Part shown: positions 8,313-17,475 of the stretch, one piece after another
Numbering within the stretch: position 1 is the first letter of the stretch
Layout of the letters: every line of letters begins with the position of its first letter
Source of the DNA: Pseudooceanicola nitratireducens
GTDB taxonomy: Bacteria > Pseudomonadota > Alphaproteobacteria > Rhodobacterales > Rhodobacteraceae
Assembly (NCBI RefSeq): GCF_900109195.1
Contig: NZ_FNZG01000001.1
Coordinates: forward strand, 62,001 to 126,000
Length of the DNA: 64,000 nt
Direction of reading: 5' to 3'
Translations under genes and position numbers: made by a program
The notes under the pieces: generated by a model
The model's input: the letters and a program-made list of their open reading frames with translations, nothing else
Databases searched by the model: none
What the model was told of the DNA's origin: nothing

Positions 8313-10691
8313 ATGAAATCCATGATTTTTGCCCTGCTGACCGCGCTCATCCTGCCCCTGCAGGCCATGGCGCAGGAGGCAGCGCAGGAACCCGCCCCGA
8401 ATGAAACGGCTTCTGAACAGGCCGCCGATCAACCCGCTGACAAAAGCAGCCTCGACCTGTTGCTGGACGTGATCGAGGATGACAGCGCCCGCGCCAAGCT
8501 GATCGAACAGCTGCGCGACGCCGGGGCCGATGCCGCCGCCACCCCCGATCAGATCGTGGAAACGCTTTCCGACGGCACGCCGCCGCCGGAAAGCCTGTCC
8601 TTTGGGCGGCGCATCGCCATCATCACCCAGGACGCGGCCGAGGATCTTGCCGGAAGCGTCACCGCCGTCTGGACCCAGATGACCACCGCACCCGCCGTCT
8701 TCGACGGGCTGCGCGGCAATGAGCTGACCGTGTTGTGGGAGGCGTTTCAGGAGCTGATCTTCGTCATCGCCGCCACGATCGTCGTCTACCTGGTGCTGCG
8801 CCGCATCGGAAAGTCGATCTATGTGCGGATGGGGGCCTCGGCCCGCGACGGCGGCTTCGCCCGCACCGCGACGCTATACGTGGCCTCGGGCTTCATCGAC
8901 GTGCTGAACGTGGTGATCGCCTGGGCTGCCGGCTATGCCATCGCCACGCTGGCGCTTGGTGAATTCGGCCAAATCGGCATCCGTCAGACGCTTTATCTGA
9001 ACGCCTTCCTGCTGGTCGAAATGGCCAAGGTTGCAGTGCGGCTGGTGCTGTCGCCCTCGGCCACGCATCTGCGGCCCATCCCGATCGGCGACCGCGCTGC
9101 GCGCTACCTGTCGTCGCGCCTGAACCTGCTGATCTCGATCGGGGGCTATGGTCAGCTGCTGATCGTGCCGATCATCAATGCCAATGCCTCTTACGCGGCG
9201 GGCCGGGCGGTTTCGACGCTGATCGCCTTCCTGATCCTGGCCATTGCGGTGGTTCTGGTTGTGCGCAACCGCAAACCTGTGGCGGACTGGATGCTGGGCA
9301 CCAATGACCCGCTTCCCGCCGGGGCCGAGCCGCCGGAACACGTGGCCCAGGCGCTGGCCGATCCCGACACCGCCGTCGCGGCCGAGGCCGTTACGCCCGA
9401 AGACACCGCTGCCGGCCTTCAGCCCGCGCTGGCCGCCGAACCGGCCCCGCGCCGTCGCACCGGCACGCTGCATTTCCTGGCCAGCCACTGGCACTGGCCC
9501 GCGCTGGCCTATCTGCTGGTGATGTTCCTGATCGTCCTGGTGCGTCCCGGCGATGCGGCCTTCCGGTCCTTCGTGGCCTCGGGGCAGGTTGCCGTGATCG
9601 GTCTGATCGGCCTGGCCATCTCCGGCGCGATCAGCCGGACCATGGCGCGCGGCGTGTCCCTTCCCGAAGGGATCAACGCCCGGATGCCTTTGCTGGAAAC
9701 CCGGCTGAACCGCTTTGTGCCGCGGGTGTTGTTCGTGCTGCGCCTGGTGATCTTTGCCGCCGTCGTCGCGGTGGCGCTGAACGCCATCGACCTGATTGAC
9801 CTGCGCGCCTGGATGACCAGCCAGTTCGGGGCCCAGCTGACCAGCGCCTTCTTCTCGGTCTTTGCCATCCTTGTGGTCGGCTTCCTGATCTGGCTTGGCC
9901 TGACGTCGTGGGTGGATTACCGGCTGAACCCGGAATACGGCAACGTGCCCACGGCGCGGGAACGCACCCTGCTGACCCTGCTGCGCAATGCCGCGACCAT
10001 CGCCCTGGTGATCATTACCTCGATGTTCGCCCTATCCGAGATCGGCCTGGACATCGCGCCGCTTCTGGCCTCGGCCGGGGTGCTGGGTCTGGCCATCGGT
10101 TTCGGTGCCCAGAAGATGGTGCAGGACATCATCACCGGCATCTTCATCCAGTTCGAGAACGCGATGAACGTGGGCGACGTCGTCACCGTTGGCGGCACAA
10201 CCGGCACGGTGGAACGCCTGACGATCCGTTCGGTGTCGCTGCGCGACGTGGCGGGGGCCTTTCACATCATCCCCTTCTCGTCGGTGGACATGGTCACAAA
10301 CTACATGCGCGATTTCGGCTACTTCGTCTGTGACATGGGCGTGGCCTACCGCGAGAACGTCGAAGAGGTGAAGCAAGCCATGCTCGACGCCTTCGAGGAG
10401 CTGCGCGGCGATCCCGACCAGGCCGCCAAGATCATCGCCGATCTGGAATGGTTCGGTCTGCAATCCTTTGGCGACAGCGCCGTGGTCTGCCGGGCGCGCA
10501 TCAAATGTGTGCCGGGGCAGCAATGGGGCGTTGGCCGGGCCTATAACGGGGTGCTCAAGCAGGTCTTCGACGACCGCAACATCGAAATCCCCTTCCCGCA
10601 TCAGACCATCTTCCTGGGCGAATCCAAGGACGGCAAGACGCAGACCTTCAAGGTCTCGCCGGACAAGCTGGCCGCCGGGACTCAGGACTGA
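8313..10691 (+). CDS. large MscS-family mechanosensitive channel, secreted N-terminal domain
   Basis: A 792-aa inner-membrane channel of the long MscS group (YjeP/MscK-like architecture). The ATG at 8313 opens a signal peptide (MKSMIFALLTALILPLQAMAQ). A Glu/Ala-rich periplasmic region follows, then about ten hydrophobic segments, and finally the MscS core, recognisable by the pore helix GVLGLAIGFGAQKMVQDI and the beta domain after ENAMNVGDVV. Such channels release solutes on hypo-osmotic shock. It is monocistronic in appearance, 138 bp after the ligase gene, and has a hairpin over its ribosome site. A second, shorter MscS protein lies at 26065-27390. Confidence 0.9.
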   Translation: MKSMIFALLTALILPLQAMAQEAAQEPAPNETASEQAADQPADKSSLDLLLDVIEDDSARAKLIEQLRDAGADAAATPDQIVETLSDGTPPPESLSFGRRIAIITQDAAEDLAGSVTAVWTQMTTAPAVFDGLRGNELTVLWEAFQELIFVIAATIVVYLVLRRIGKSIYVRMGASARDGGFARTATLYVASGFIDVLNVVIAWAAGYAIATLALGEFGQIGIRQTLYLNAFLLVEMAKVAVRLVLSPSATHLRPIPIGDRAARYLSSRLNLLISIGGYGQLLIVPIINANASYAAGRAVSTLIAFLILAIAVVLVVRNRKPVADWMLGTNDPLPAGAEPPEHVAQALADPDTAVAAEAVTPEDTAAGLQPALAAEPAPRRRTGTLHFLASHWHWPALAYLLVMFLIVLVRPGDAAFRSFVASGQVAVIGLIGLAISGAISRTMARGVSLPEGINARMPLLETRLNRFVPRVLFVLRLVIFAAVVAVALNAIDLIDLRAWMTSQFGAQLTSAFFSVFAILVVGFLIWLGLTSWVDYRLNPEYGNVPTARERTLLTLLRNAATIALVIITSMFALSEIGLDIAPLLASAGVLGLAIGFGAQKMVQDIITGIFIQFENAMNVGDVVTVGGTTGTVERLTIRSVSLRDVAGAFHIIPFSSVDMVTNYMRDFGYFVCDMGVAYRENVEEVKQAMLDAFEELRGDPDQAAKIIADLEWFGLQSFGDSAVVCRARIKCVPGQQWGVGRAYNGVLKQVFDDRNIEIPFPHQTIFLGESKDGKTQTFKVSPDKLAAGTQD

Positions 10692-10725
10692 GGTCGGATT
10701 TTCGAAGAAAAGGGTGGGTCGCCGG

Positions 10726-11055
10726 TTATTCGCCGGCGATCCCCGATTGCGCCATGCACTGGCGTAGGACGGCCCGCGGGGCCTGGCCATCCTCGGCCGT
10801 CAGAACACAGTCAAAGGCCGTGTTCAGTGCGGCCTGATCGCAGTCCAGCCGCGCATAGGTCGCGCTAAGGGCGTCCAGCCGCGCAATGGCGGAATCCACC
10901 TGTGCCGTCTTCCCGTCACCCAGCCCCTGGATCATCTCAAGCCAGACGGATCCGGCCATCTGACCAACCAGGGAACAGCGTTCAGCCGTCTGGGCAATCG
11001 CCCCGCCAGAGGTCAGGGCGAGCGAGGCCAGGACGGCCGGAAACAGGATTTTCAT
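10726..11055 (-). CDS. small secreted four-Cys protein (109 aa)
   Basis: A 109-aa protein with a signal peptide (MKILFPAVLASLALTSGGAIAQ, cleavage after AQ or AIA). The mature part has exactly four cysteines (27, 72, 83, 100), consistent with two disulfides in the periplasm or outside the cell, and is predicted mostly helical. Its ATG overlaps the stop of the VPLPA-CTERM gene by ATGA, so the two should be translated together. No family is recognised. Partnership with the sorted protein upstream is inference from coupling. Confidence 0.7.
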   Translation of the reverse strand: MKILFPAVLASLALTSGGAIAQTAERCSLVGQMAGSVWLEMIQGLGDGKTAQVDSAIARLDALSATYARLDCDQAALNTAFDCVLTAEDGQAPRAVLRQCMAQSGIAGE

Positions 11056-12017
11056 ACGATGGACTTCCTTCTAGCAATCACTGTGCCGCCAATCGCGGCC
11101 AGCAAAAGCCAGAGCGGCGCAGGCAACGGTACTGCGGGCGGCATCTGCTGGGCAAGCGAATTGCCCGTGCCCGCAGACGCGCCGGCGACAGTTGTGCCCG
11201 TGGTGCCGGTGGCAAAGGGATTGCCCGCCTGGCCGGCCCCGATGGCCCCCAGGTAGGATCCATTCGCCTGATCGAACAGATAGGCCGTCGGGTTCGGGGC
11301 CTCGCCCGCGCCGGCGGAATTGCCCAGCACGGCGACAACGCCATCGCCAAAGGCCACGTCCGACCCGAAGTCGATCACGCCGTCGGGGGCCGCAAAGCGT
11401 TGCAGCACGTCGCCGGTTTCGCTGTCGAACAGATAGGCCAGACCGCTGCCGGGGGTGGCGTCGGACGCGCCCACGGCCAGGGTCTTGCCGCGCAGCGCCA
11501 CGGAATAGCCAAAGCCTGCAGCGCCCGCAGGGTCGGTGAACTTGCCAAGCGACGCGCCGGTGGTGCCGTCGAACAGATAGACCGCACCGGTGCCGCCCAC
11601 GGCGACCAAATTGTCACCGACGGCCACAGCGCCGCCGATGCCGGCATCCGCCTCGGCCTCGGCCGAGCGCAGGCGCAGAAGGTTGGTCTGGGTCAGCGTG
11701 TCAAAAAGATAGACGCCGCCGTCCCCCGAGGTGAAGCCGTCGATCACGCCAAAAGGCCCGGCCTGCGCGGTGGTCACGCCATCCGGATCCTCTCCGCAGC
11801 GGGTCAAGGACAGGCGGCAGATCGCCTGATTGATCGGCGTGTCGAAGTTGAACCCGACGCCCGAGCCCTGACCCGCGATCCAGGCCAGCGCCGATGCAGG
11901 AAGCAGAGAGGCCGCGACCCGGCCCACACCTTCATTCGGGATCGTCAGGGCGTTTGCCCCCGAAACCAGAGACAATAGCGCGGCCGACGCGAGGATTGTT
12001 TTGAAATAACGCTTCAT
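11052..12017 (-). CDS. secreted FG-GAP-like repeat protein with VPLPA-CTERM sorting signal
   Basis: A 321-aa protein starting at the ATG at 12017, where a signal peptide begins (MKRYFKTILASAALLSLVSGANA). Four beta-propeller-like repeats carry YLFD at 103, 147, 195 and 246, about 46 residues apart, each preceded by a VAVGDNLVAV-type strand. The C-terminus has VPLPA (296-300), a hydrophobic helix and ARRKS, the three-part architecture of VPLPA-CTERM sorting signals, which are processed by an exosortase-type peptidase during export with an exopolysaccharide. No exosortase gene is in this window. Only four repeats are seen, fewer than a closed seven-blade propeller. It is coupled to the small four-Cys gene downstream. 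Confidence 0.8.
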   Translation of the reverse strand: MKRYFKTILASAALLSLVSGANALTIPNEGVGRVAASLLPASALAWIAGQGSGVGFNFDTPINQAICRLSLTRCGEDPDGVTTAQAGPFGVIDGFTSGDGGVYLFDTLTQTNLLRLRSAEAEADAGIGGAVAVGDNLVAVGGTGAVYLFDGTTGASLGKFTDPAGAAGFGYSVALRGKTLAVGASDATPGSGLAYLFDSETGDVLQRFAAPDGVIDFGSDVAFGDGVVAVLGNSAGAGEAPNPTAYLFDQANGSYLGAIGAGQAGNPFATGTTGTTVAGASAGTGNSLAQQMPPAVPLPAPLWLLLAAIGGTVIARRKSIV

Positions 12018-12207
12018 ATCTATCACAGGCCCTGTTTTTGGCAGGGCATCGACACTATGTGGCCGCAATTCACCGGTCAATCCGCCAGCCCCGCGACAGA
12101 GCGTTTCCGTCACGGCAACGCTGTACACAGGTTGCAGGATCAGGGGCCTGCAAAGGCAGGGCAGGGATGTGGAGAAGACGGGAGGATCAGGCCAGGACCC
12201 GGACATG

Positions 12208-12236
12208 AAAAAAGCCGCCTCGAAGAGACGGCTTTT
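12208..12236 (-). terminator. rho-independent terminator of rpmJ
   Basis: Read on the minus strand, AAAAGCCGTCTC and GAGGCGGCTTTT pair with one mismatch around a short loop and are followed by a run of six T. It lies 23 bp after the rpmJ stop. Confidence 0.85.
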
Positions 12237-12258
12237 GTCGTGGTCTTGCCCGAAGTTC

Positions 12259-12384
12259 TTAGCCCTGGCGAGCTTTGAACTTGCGCTGCGTCTTGTTGAT
12301 CACATAGACGCGGCCTTTGCGGCGCACGACGCGGCAATCGCGGTGGCGCTGCTTCAGCGAGCGGAGCGAGTTACGGACCTTCAT
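12259..12384 (-). CDS. rpmJ: 50S ribosomal protein L36
   Basis: A 41-residue, strongly basic protein beginning [17 protein letters not shown] and ending FKARQG, the length and sequence pattern of alphaproteobacterial L36. It keeps one cysteine and lacks the full zinc ribbon, as expected for the zinc-independent form. L36 binds 23S rRNA in the large subunit. It stands alone here with its own terminator, 80 bp downstream of tRNA-Val on the same strand, so both may share a promoter. Confidence 0.96.
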   Translation of the reverse strand: MKVRNSLRSLKQRHRDCRVVRRKGRVYVINKTQRKFKARQG

Positions 12385-12464
12385 GGCCATCTCCTTCTTC
12401 GCGGCGCGGCGAGCGCCTGATTCGCAATCTGACCCGGGGCCTTGCAGCCGGGGGCCGGTGAAAA

Positions 12465-12539
12465 TGGTGGGCGGTACAAGGATCGAACTTGTGACCCCTT
12501 CGATGTCAACGAAGTGCTCTACCGCTGAGCTAACCGCCC
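12465..12539 (-). tRNA. tRNA-Val (GAC)
   Basis: Minus-strand cloverleaf of 75 nt. Acceptor arm GGGCGGT pairs with ACCGCCC, the D arm is GCTCAGCGGTAGAGC, the anticodon loop TTGACAT gives GAC, and the T loop is TTCGATC. The 3' CCA is encoded (12465-12467 on the complementary strand). Confidence 0.96.
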
Positions 12540-12687
12540 ATTTTCCCGATGCAGGTTGCGCCCCCTAATCAAAAGGGGCGCGGGGTGTCCCGCGCCGGTT
12601 CGCGTGTCTATAATCAGAGTCGCGGGAGGGATCAAGCCTTTTGGAGCCGAAAGTTTTCGGTCTAAATGGGGATATAGGGGATTGCCC

Positions 12688-13548
12688 ATGACCAACGCCG
12701 CTTTCGACCTGTTTCTTCCCGAGATTCTGACCACTTCGGTGGTCTTTGCCTCGCCCCATTCGGGTCGGGATTACAGTGATTCTTTCCTGAACGAATCGAT
12801 TCTGGACCGGCGGACGATCCGATCCTCGGAAGATGCCTTCGTCGGAGAGCTTTTTGCATCTGCCCCCGGCCACGGCGCGCCGCTGCTCGTCGCCCGGGCC
12901 CCGCGCGCCTATGTCGATCTGAACCGCAGCCCGGACGAGCTGGATCCGGCCGTGGTCGATGGCCTGTCGCGGGTCAGCCACAATCCCCGCGTCGCCTCGG
13001 GGCTGGGGGTGATTCCCCGCGTGGTGGCCAATGGGCGGGCGATCTATCGCGGCAAGCTGCCCCTGGCCGAGGCGCGGCAGCGGCTGGAGGACAGCTGGCA
13101 TCCCTATCATGACTGCCTGGCCGAGCTTCTGGCCGGCGCGCGCCGCAGTTTTGGCGAAGCGATCCTGATCGATTGCCATTCCATGCCGCGCGAGGCCGTG
13201 ACCTGCATTTCCCGCAGCGGTGCCCGCCGGCCCGACGTGGTGCTGGGCGATCGCTTCGGGGCCTCGGCCGGCGTGGCGGTGACCGACCGGATCGAGGAGA
13301 TCCTGAAAGCGGCTGGCCTGACGGTGGCGCGCAACACGCCCTTCGCCGGGGCCTTCGTGACCCAGCACTACGGCCGCCCCCTGCGCGGCCAGCACGCGGT
13401 GCAGCTTGAGATCGACCGGTCGCTTTACATGGACGAGGCGCGGATCGAGCCGCGTTCGGATTTCGCCGAGTTCCAGGCGCTGATCGCGGGTGTCGCGGCA
13501 GAGCTGGCCGAGATAGGCCGTGCCGCCCGCCCCCTGGCCGCCGAATGA
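12688..13548 (+). CDS. N-formylglutamate amidohydrolase family protein
   Basis: A 286-aa member of the N-formylglutamate amidohydrolase family (HutG-like), which in histidine breakdown hydrolyses N-formylglutamate to glutamate and formate. Family signatures are VVFASPHSGRDY near the start, the acidic-basic segment RAPRAYVDLNRSPDELDP, and LIDCHSMP in the middle. The ATG at 12688 is used because the sequence homologous to the family begins there; an upstream in-frame start would read through the tRNA flank. No other hut genes are nearby, so the substrate is not certain. Confidence 0.85.
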   Translation: MTNAAFDLFLPEILTTSVVFASPHSGRDYSDSFLNESILDRRTIRSSEDAFVGELFASAPGHGAPLLVARAPRAYVDLNRSPDELDPAVVDGLSRVSHNPRVASGLGVIPRVVANGRAIYRGKLPLAEARQRLEDSWHPYHDCLAELLAGARRSFGEAILIDCHSMPREAVTCISRSGARRPDVVLGDRFGASAGVAVTDRIEEILKAAGLTVARNTPFAGAFVTQHYGRPLRGQHAVQLEIDRSLYMDEARIEPRSDFAEFQALIAGVAAELAEIGRAARPLAAE

Positions 13549-13622
13549 TCCGCCGAATGATCCGCGACCAATCCGTGCGACTCTGATCCAATTGCGCGCC
13601 TGCGGCGCACGTGATTTTATTT

Positions 13623-13680
13623 GCCCTCCCTGCAGGGAGGGCGGGGCCTCCGGCGGGGATATTTTCGAAAACCAAAGAGC
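13623..13680 (-). repeat. copy 1 of 3'-end-associated dispersed repeat
   Basis: Read on the minus strand after the ccoP terminator, this is CTCTTTGGTTTTC, then GAAAATATCCCCG, then CCGGAGG, ending in a perfect 20-bp palindrome (13623-13642). The first part (13654-13680) is shared with the elements at 24882-24908 and 60125-60152, and all three follow a gene end in the same polarity. Confidence 0.75.
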
Positions 13681-13683
13681 ATG

Positions 13684-13716
13684 AAAAAGCCCCCCGGGGG
13701 GAACCCGGGAGGCTTT
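13684..13716 (-). terminator. terminator of the ccoNOQP operon
   Basis: On the minus strand AAGCCTCCCGGG and CCCGGGGGGCTT pair with one mismatch around a short loop, followed by TTTTT. It lies about 90 bp after the ccoP stop, and the stem also faces the convergent amidohydrolase gene. Confidence 0.8.
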
Positions 13717-13805
13717 GGTATCGGCACCGGCCGTTCAGGAAACGCGCGAACAGGACGAACGGGCCGGTGCCCCCTGCCCGAGGGCGGGGATTCGGTCTGG
13801 GCGGG

Positions 13806-14672
13806 TTATTCGCCGCCGCCCAGCTGATGGACGTAGGTGGCCACGGCGCGGATCTGCGCTTCGGTCAGGCGGTCGCTCCAGCCCGGCATCTGGCCGTAGC
13901 GGGCGTTCCAGACCGTTTCGCGGATCGAGTCGAAGTCGCCGCCATAGAGCCAGATAGCATCGGCGAGGTTCGGTGCACCCTGGGCGCGGTCGCCGGTGCC
14001 GTCTTCGGCGTGGCAGGAGGCGCAATTGTCCGCGAAGACCGTTTCGCCATGAGCCACCAGCGAGGCGTCCATCGGATCGCCCGACAGTGACATCACGTAG
14101 TTGACCACCGCGTCGATATCGCCGTTTTCCAGCAGGTCATCGCGGCCGAAGGCGGGCATTTCCGACTGGCGGAGGTAATCGCCATCCGCATCGGCCTGCT
14201 GGCGGATGCCGACGGTGATCGTTTCGTGGATCGTCTCGATGTCGCCGCCCCAGAGCCAGTCGTCGTCCAGCAGGTTGGGATAGCCCTTGGCACCGGCGGC
14301 ACCCGACCCGTGGCACTGGGCGCACCAGGTCTTGAACACGGCCGCACCGGCATTCAGCGCGTAGGAGTTCAGATCGGCATCAGCAGGGATCGCCGTCAGA
14401 TCCGTCATCGCCAGCTTTTCGGTGATCGCGGCGTTCGACTGGTTGACCGCCTCGATCTCGGCCGCGACTTCGGCGCGGGTCGAATGGCCCAGGATCCCGG
14501 CGGTGGCCTGGTTCACCAGCGGCCAGGCGGGGTAGAGGATCGTGTAGATCACGCCCCAGACGATGCAGGCGTAGAAGGTCCACAGCCACCAGCGGGGCAG
14601 GGGGGTGTTGAGTTCCTCGATCCCGTCCCAGCTGTGGCCCGTCGTGCCATGTTTGTCTTTAAGATCGCTCAT
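13806..14672 (-). CDS. ccoP: cbb3-type cytochrome c oxidase subunit III, di-heme
   Basis: A 288-aa membrane-anchored di-heme cytochrome c that passes electrons from soluble cytochromes to the CcoO/CcoN subunits. It has a membrane helix at about 30-50 and two periplasmic heme c sites, CAQCH (117-121) and CASCH (217-221), with candidate Met ligands in EMPAFG (172) and QMPGW. It is the last gene of ccoNOQP, one base after ccoQ. Length and motif layout are normal for CcoP. Confidence 0.97.
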   Translation of the reverse strand: MSDLKDKHGTTGHSWDGIEELNTPLPRWWLWTFYACIVWGVIYTILYPAWPLVNQATAGILGHSTRAEVAAEIEAVNQSNAAITEKLAMTDLTAIPADADLNSYALNAGAAVFKTWCAQCHGSGAAGAKGYPNLLDDDWLWGGDIETIHETITVGIRQQADADGDYLRQSEMPAFGRDDLLENGDIDAVVNYVMSLSGDPMDASLVAHGETVFADNCASCHAEDGTGDRAQGAPNLADAIWLYGGDFDSIRETVWNARYGQMPGWSDRLTEAQIRAVATYVHQLGGGE

Positions 14673-14673
14673 C

Positions 14674-14865
14674 TCAGGCCTCCTTTGCGACCTGGTCCGC
14701 TTGCGCGGGTTTCGTTTCGTTCCGGAACGGGATGTCTGCAGTGTCGGCGTAGGTCCGGCGGCTTCCCGGCCGGAAGACCCAGAGGATCACTCCGACGAAG
14801 AAGCTGAAGAGCGCCAGCAGCATCCAGCTGTCTGCGAATTCCCGAAGGATGGAATAGGTGTCCAT
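14674..14865 (-). CDS. ccoQ: cbb3-type oxidase small subunit CcoQ
   Basis: A 63-aa protein with one membrane helix (about 14-32, [19 protein letters not shown]) followed by RPGSRR and a polar tail, the CcoQ pattern. CcoQ stabilises the cbb3 complex. The ATG at 14865 was chosen over a longer in-frame start because homology and the membrane-helix spacing begin there. It sits 10 bp after ccoO and 1 bp before ccoP. Confidence 0.93.
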   Translation of the reverse strand: MDTYSILREFADSWMLLALFSFFVGVILWVFRPGSRRTYADTADIPFRNETKPAQADQVAKEA

Positions 14866-14875
14866 GGTCGCCCCC

Positions 14876-15604
14876 TTACCGGCTTGCATCAGGCGTGAAG
14901 GTCGAGAAATCGACCAGCGTGCCCAGCATCTGGAGATAGGCGATCAGGGCGTCCATCTCGGACACGCCGGGGCGGCCGTCGAAGTTGCGCACCTGAACCT
15001 TGTCACCGTAGCGTTCGACCAGCCCGTCCCAGTCGCTGTCGGGATCGGCCTGGGCGGCGAAATCCGCCTGCGCCTCGGAGAGCATCTCGTCCGAGTAGGG
15101 GACGCCGACGAAGGCATGGGTGGACATGATGTCCTGGATGTATTCGCCGTCGATCAGCGTGTTTTCCAGGTAGCCGTATTTCGGCATCACCGATTCCGGC
15201 ACCACCGACTGCGGGTCGCGCAGGTGGTCCACATGCCATTCATCCGAGTAGCGGCCGCCGACACGGGCGAGGTCAGGCCCCGTCCGTTTCGATCCCCACT
15301 GGAACGGGTGGTCGTACTTCGATTCCGCCGCCAGCGAGTAGTGGCCGTAACGCTCGACCTCGTCGCGCATCGGGCGGATCATCTGGGAGTGGCAGACATA
15401 GCAGCCCTCGCGGATGTAGATGTCGCGCCCGGTCAGCTCCAGCGGGGTGTAGGGGCGCATGCCCTCTACATCCTCGATGGTGTTTTCCAGGTAGAACAGC
15501 GGCGCGATCTCGACGATGCCACCCACGGTCACGACCGCGAAGGACAGGGCCAGCAGAAGCGTCGCGTTCTTTTCCAGAACCTTGTGTTTATCAAGAATTC
15601 CCAT
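14876..15604 (-). CDS. ccoO: cbb3-type cytochrome c oxidase subunit II, mono-heme
   Basis: A 242-aa mono-heme cytochrome c subunit anchored by an N-terminal helix (about 15-37). The heme site is CYVCH at 68-72 within [16 protein letters not shown], the diagnostic CcoO sequence, and a Met ligand candidate lies in ESVMPKYG. It lies 12 bp after ccoN and transfers electrons to the catalytic subunit. Confidence 0.97.
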   Translation of the reverse strand: MGILDKHKVLEKNATLLLALSFAVVTVGGIVEIAPLFYLENTIEDVEGMRPYTPLELTGRDIYIREGCYVCHSQMIRPMRDEVERYGHYSLAAESKYDHPFQWGSKRTGPDLARVGGRYSDEWHVDHLRDPQSVVPESVMPKYGYLENTLIDGEYIQDIMSTHAFVGVPYSDEMLSEAQADFAAQADPDSDWDGLVERYGDKVQVRNFDGRPGVSEMDALIAYLQMLGTLVDFSTFTPDASR

Positions 15605-15616
15605 TGCTCTTGGTCC

Positions 15617-17221
15617 TTATTCCGCGGGCACGAGGCCGTTGTTGCTTTGCACCGCCGGCTGGCGTGTCACGGTGAGCCAGAGGTTGACGCACATGATCAC
15701 GGCACCCGCCAGGAACAGCACGCCGCCCAGACCCCGCACGATGTACATCGGCAGTTTCGCGGCCACGGTGTCGGCGAAGGAGTTCACGAGGAAGCCGTTC
15801 GCATCCACTTCACGCCACATCAGGCCTTCCATGATGCCGGTCACCCACATGGACGCCGCGTAGAGAACGATCCCGATCGTGGCGAGCCAGAAGTGCCAAG
15901 AGACCATCGACAGGCTGTACAGCCGTTCGCGGTTCCACAGTTTCGGCACCAGGAAGTAGAGCGCGCCGAAGGTGATCATGCCGTTCCAGCCAAGCGCGCC
16001 GGAGTGCACGTGACCAATGGTCCAGTCGGTGTAATGCGACAGCGAGTTCACCGCCTTGATCGACATCATCGGGCCTTCGAAGGTCGACATGCCGTAGAAG
16101 CCGACAGCGATCACCATCATCCGGATCACCGGGTCGGTGCGCAGCTTGTCCCAGGCCCCGGACAGCGTCATCAGGCCGTTGATCATGCCGCCCCAGCTGG
16201 GCATCCACAGCACGACTGAGAACACCATGCCGAGCGTCGAGGCCCAGTCAGGCAGCGCGGTGTAATGCAGGTGGTGCGGACCGGCCCAGATATAAAGGAA
16301 GATCAGCGCCCAGAAGTGGATGATCGACAGCTTGTAGCTATAGACCGGGCGTTCGGCCTGTTTGGGGATGAAGTAGTACATCATGCCCAGGAAGCCCGCA
16401 GTCAGGAAGAAGCCCACGGCGTTGTGGCCGTACCACCACTGGGTCATGGCGTCCTGCACGCCGGACATCACCTGCACCGACTTGGACCCCCAGATCGACA
16501 CCGGGATCGACAGGTTGTTGACCACATGCAGCATGGCGACGGTCACGATGAAGCTCAGGTAGAACCAGTTGGCCACATAGATGTGGCGTTCCTTGCGCAT
16601 GATCACCGTGCCCAGGAAGACGGCCAGGTAGACCACCCAGACGATCGTCAGCCAGAGGTCGATGTACCATTCGGGTTCGGCGTATTCCTTGGACTGCGAT
16701 CCGCCCAGAACATAGGACAGCGCCGCCATCACGATGAACAGCTGGTAGCCCCAGAAGACGAACCATGCGGCGTTGCCGCCCCACAGGCGCGTCGCGCTGG
16801 TGCGCTGAACCACGTAGAAGGACGTCGCCAGAAGCGCGTTGCCGCCAAAGGCGAAGATCACCGCGCTGGTGTGCAGCGGGCGCAGGCGGCCGAAGTTCAG
16901 GATGCCCTGAGACCATTCGAAGTTGAGAACCGGAAAGGCCAGCTGGAAGGCGATCACGATGCCGACCAGGAAGCCGACCACGCCCCAGAAGGCAGTGGCG
17001 ATCACGCCATAGCGGACCACCCCGTCCATGTATTCGCCGGAAACATCCGGCTTGGTCGCTGAATCATCTGCATTCCGCAGCGTCCACAGAAACAAACCGC
17101 CCGCGGTCAGCATGACCACAAGCGCGTTCACCATATATGCCAGGTCGCGCGCATAATTGGCCGCAATCGCCCCGAAAAGGGTGATGAGGCCAAGCGCGAC
17201 AAGCTTGATCGAATTCGTCAT
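15617..17221 (-). CDS. ccoN: cbb3-type cytochrome c oxidase subunit I (catalytic)
   Basis: A 534-aa inner-membrane heme-copper oxidase subunit (C family), which reduces O2 with very high affinity and pumps protons. About twelve helices are visible. The conserved histidines that bind low-spin heme, high-spin heme and CuB lie in [15 protein letters not shown] (about residue 116), [17 protein letters not shown] and [12 protein letters not shown]. It is the first gene of ccoNOQP, and its upstream region holds two FNR-type boxes. The ccoGHIS assembly genes are not in the window. Confidence 0.98.
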   Translation of the reverse strand: MTNSIKLVALGLITLFGAIAANYARDLAYMVNALVVMLTAGGLFLWTLRNADDSATKPDVSGEYMDGVVRYGVIATAFWGVVGFLVGIVIAFQLAFPVLNFEWSQGILNFGRLRPLHTSAVIFAFGGNALLATSFYVVQRTSATRLWGGNAAWFVFWGYQLFIVMAALSYVLGGSQSKEYAEPEWYIDLWLTIVWVVYLAVFLGTVIMRKERHIYVANWFYLSFIVTVAMLHVVNNLSIPVSIWGSKSVQVMSGVQDAMTQWWYGHNAVGFFLTAGFLGMMYYFIPKQAERPVYSYKLSIIHFWALIFLYIWAGPHHLHYTALPDWASTLGMVFSVVLWMPSWGGMINGLMTLSGAWDKLRTDPVIRMMVIAVGFYGMSTFEGPMMSIKAVNSLSHYTDWTIGHVHSGALGWNGMITFGALYFLVPKLWNRERLYSLSMVSWHFWLATIGIVLYAASMWVTGIMEGLMWREVDANGFLVNSFADTVAAKLPMYIVRGLGGVLFLAGAVIMCVNLWLTVTRQPAVQSNNGLVPAE

Positions 17222-17316
17222 ATCGCGTCCCTTCGTCTGTCCTTTGCAGGCACGAATCCCCTGCCTGTCGGATGAATCGACTGCAGGCTTTCTGCCGACA
17301 GGGGCGGGGCGCGGCT

Positions 17317-17330
17317 TTGATCTGCGTCAA
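17317..17330. promoter_or_regulatory. FNR-type box near ccoN
   Basis: TTGATCTGCGTCAA matches the TTGAT-N4-ATCAA consensus with one mismatch. Its centre is about 102 bp upstream of the ccoN ATG. FnrL activation of cco operons under low oxygen is established in Rhodobacter; assignment here rests on sequence. Confidence 0.8.
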
Positions 17331-17398
17331 GATTTCCGAAAACTCGAAGGAATGGGGGCGGGGCGTGTCGCGTCCGGGTTTCGCCGGTCGCGGCCAAT

Positions 17399-17412
17399 TT
17401 GATGCGTATCAA
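17399..17412. promoter_or_regulatory. perfect FNR box upstream of universal stress gene
   Basis: TTGATGCGTATCAA is an exact TTGAT-N4-ATCAA palindrome. Its centre is 70 bp before the usp ATG and 184 bp before ccoN, so it most likely serves usp, with the box at 17317 serving cco. Confidence 0.88.
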
Positions 17413-17475
17413 GGCGGCGGGGCGCGGGCTCTGCTTGGATCGGGGCAGACAAGCCTGAATCCAAAGGAGGACATC

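Noticed and set aside
11052-12206. long form of the VPLPA-CTERM protein starting at 12206
   Set aside because: The extra 63 residues precede a clean signal peptide at the ATG at 12017 and would bury it.
14858-16219. 453-codon open frame on the plus strand opposite ccoN and ccoO
   Set aside because: It lies wholly antisense to clear ccoO/ccoN genes and has the His/Asp/Arg-rich composition typical of high-GC mirror frames.
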